A stretch of 6,585 nt of DNA from Acidobacteriota bacterium (GTDB lineage Bacteria > Acidobacteriota > Terriglobia > UBA7540). The stretch is from positions 1 through 6,585 of the forward strand of contig JAKASC010000133.1 of assembly GCA_021828245.1 (NCBI GenBank), in the 5' to 3' direction. A model generated the notes under the pieces. It was not told the DNA's origin. It did not search any database and saw only the letters and a list, made by a program, of their open reading frames with translations. The position numbers were made by a program, and so were the translations under genes. This document shows, one piece after another, positions 6,585 through 6,585 of this stretch. Numbering within the stretch: position 1 is the stretch's first letter; each line of letters starts with the position of its first letter.

Positions 6585-6585
6585 C

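Overview
The window looks like a piece of an Acidobacteriota chromosome, probably from a soil or metagenomic lineage. The clearest lineage marker is the partial minus-strand gene at the right edge. It matches the 'VWFA-related Acidobacterial domain' protein family, which is heavily expanded in that phylum. The moderately GC-rich housekeeping genes, with loose spacing between co-directional genes, fit this. Assignment is by recognised protein motifs only; no database search was possible.

Layout, left to right. (1) The C-terminal end of a sugar-porter-type MFS transporter enters from the left edge and stops at 397. (2) A 440-bp gene-free stretch follows. Its right half (about 527-786) is a decayed fragment of an IS3-family transposase (OrfB/integrase), with two in-frame stops, one frameshift and a lost catalytic Asp. 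(3) Four plus-strand genes follow: nadA (quinolinate synthase), an SDR-family oxidoreductase, a small DUF2203-type protein, and thiC (phosphomethylpyrimidine synthase, short cyanobacterial-like form). Gaps between them are 60, 139 and 171 bp, so they are co-directional but not a tight operon. (4) A short hairpin with a T-run after thiC is a candidate terminator. (5) A convergent minus-strand gene (4959 to the right edge) encodes the C-terminal part of the VWFA-related protein.

Functional reading: nadA and thiC each supply a cofactor (NAD and thiamine diphosphate) and both are Fe-S enzymes. The SDR is a probable NADP(H)-dependent sugar or polyol dehydrogenase, and the MFS protein is a probable sugar/polyol transporter. 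They need not act together. I find no CRISPR array, tRNA or rRNA, no recognisable thiamine (TPP) riboswitch before thiC, and no convincing new multi-gene system. The items most worth a second look are the decayed transposase ending about 50 bp before nadA, a protein-like alternative reading frame at the 3' end of the VWFA gene, and the missing TPP riboswitch.
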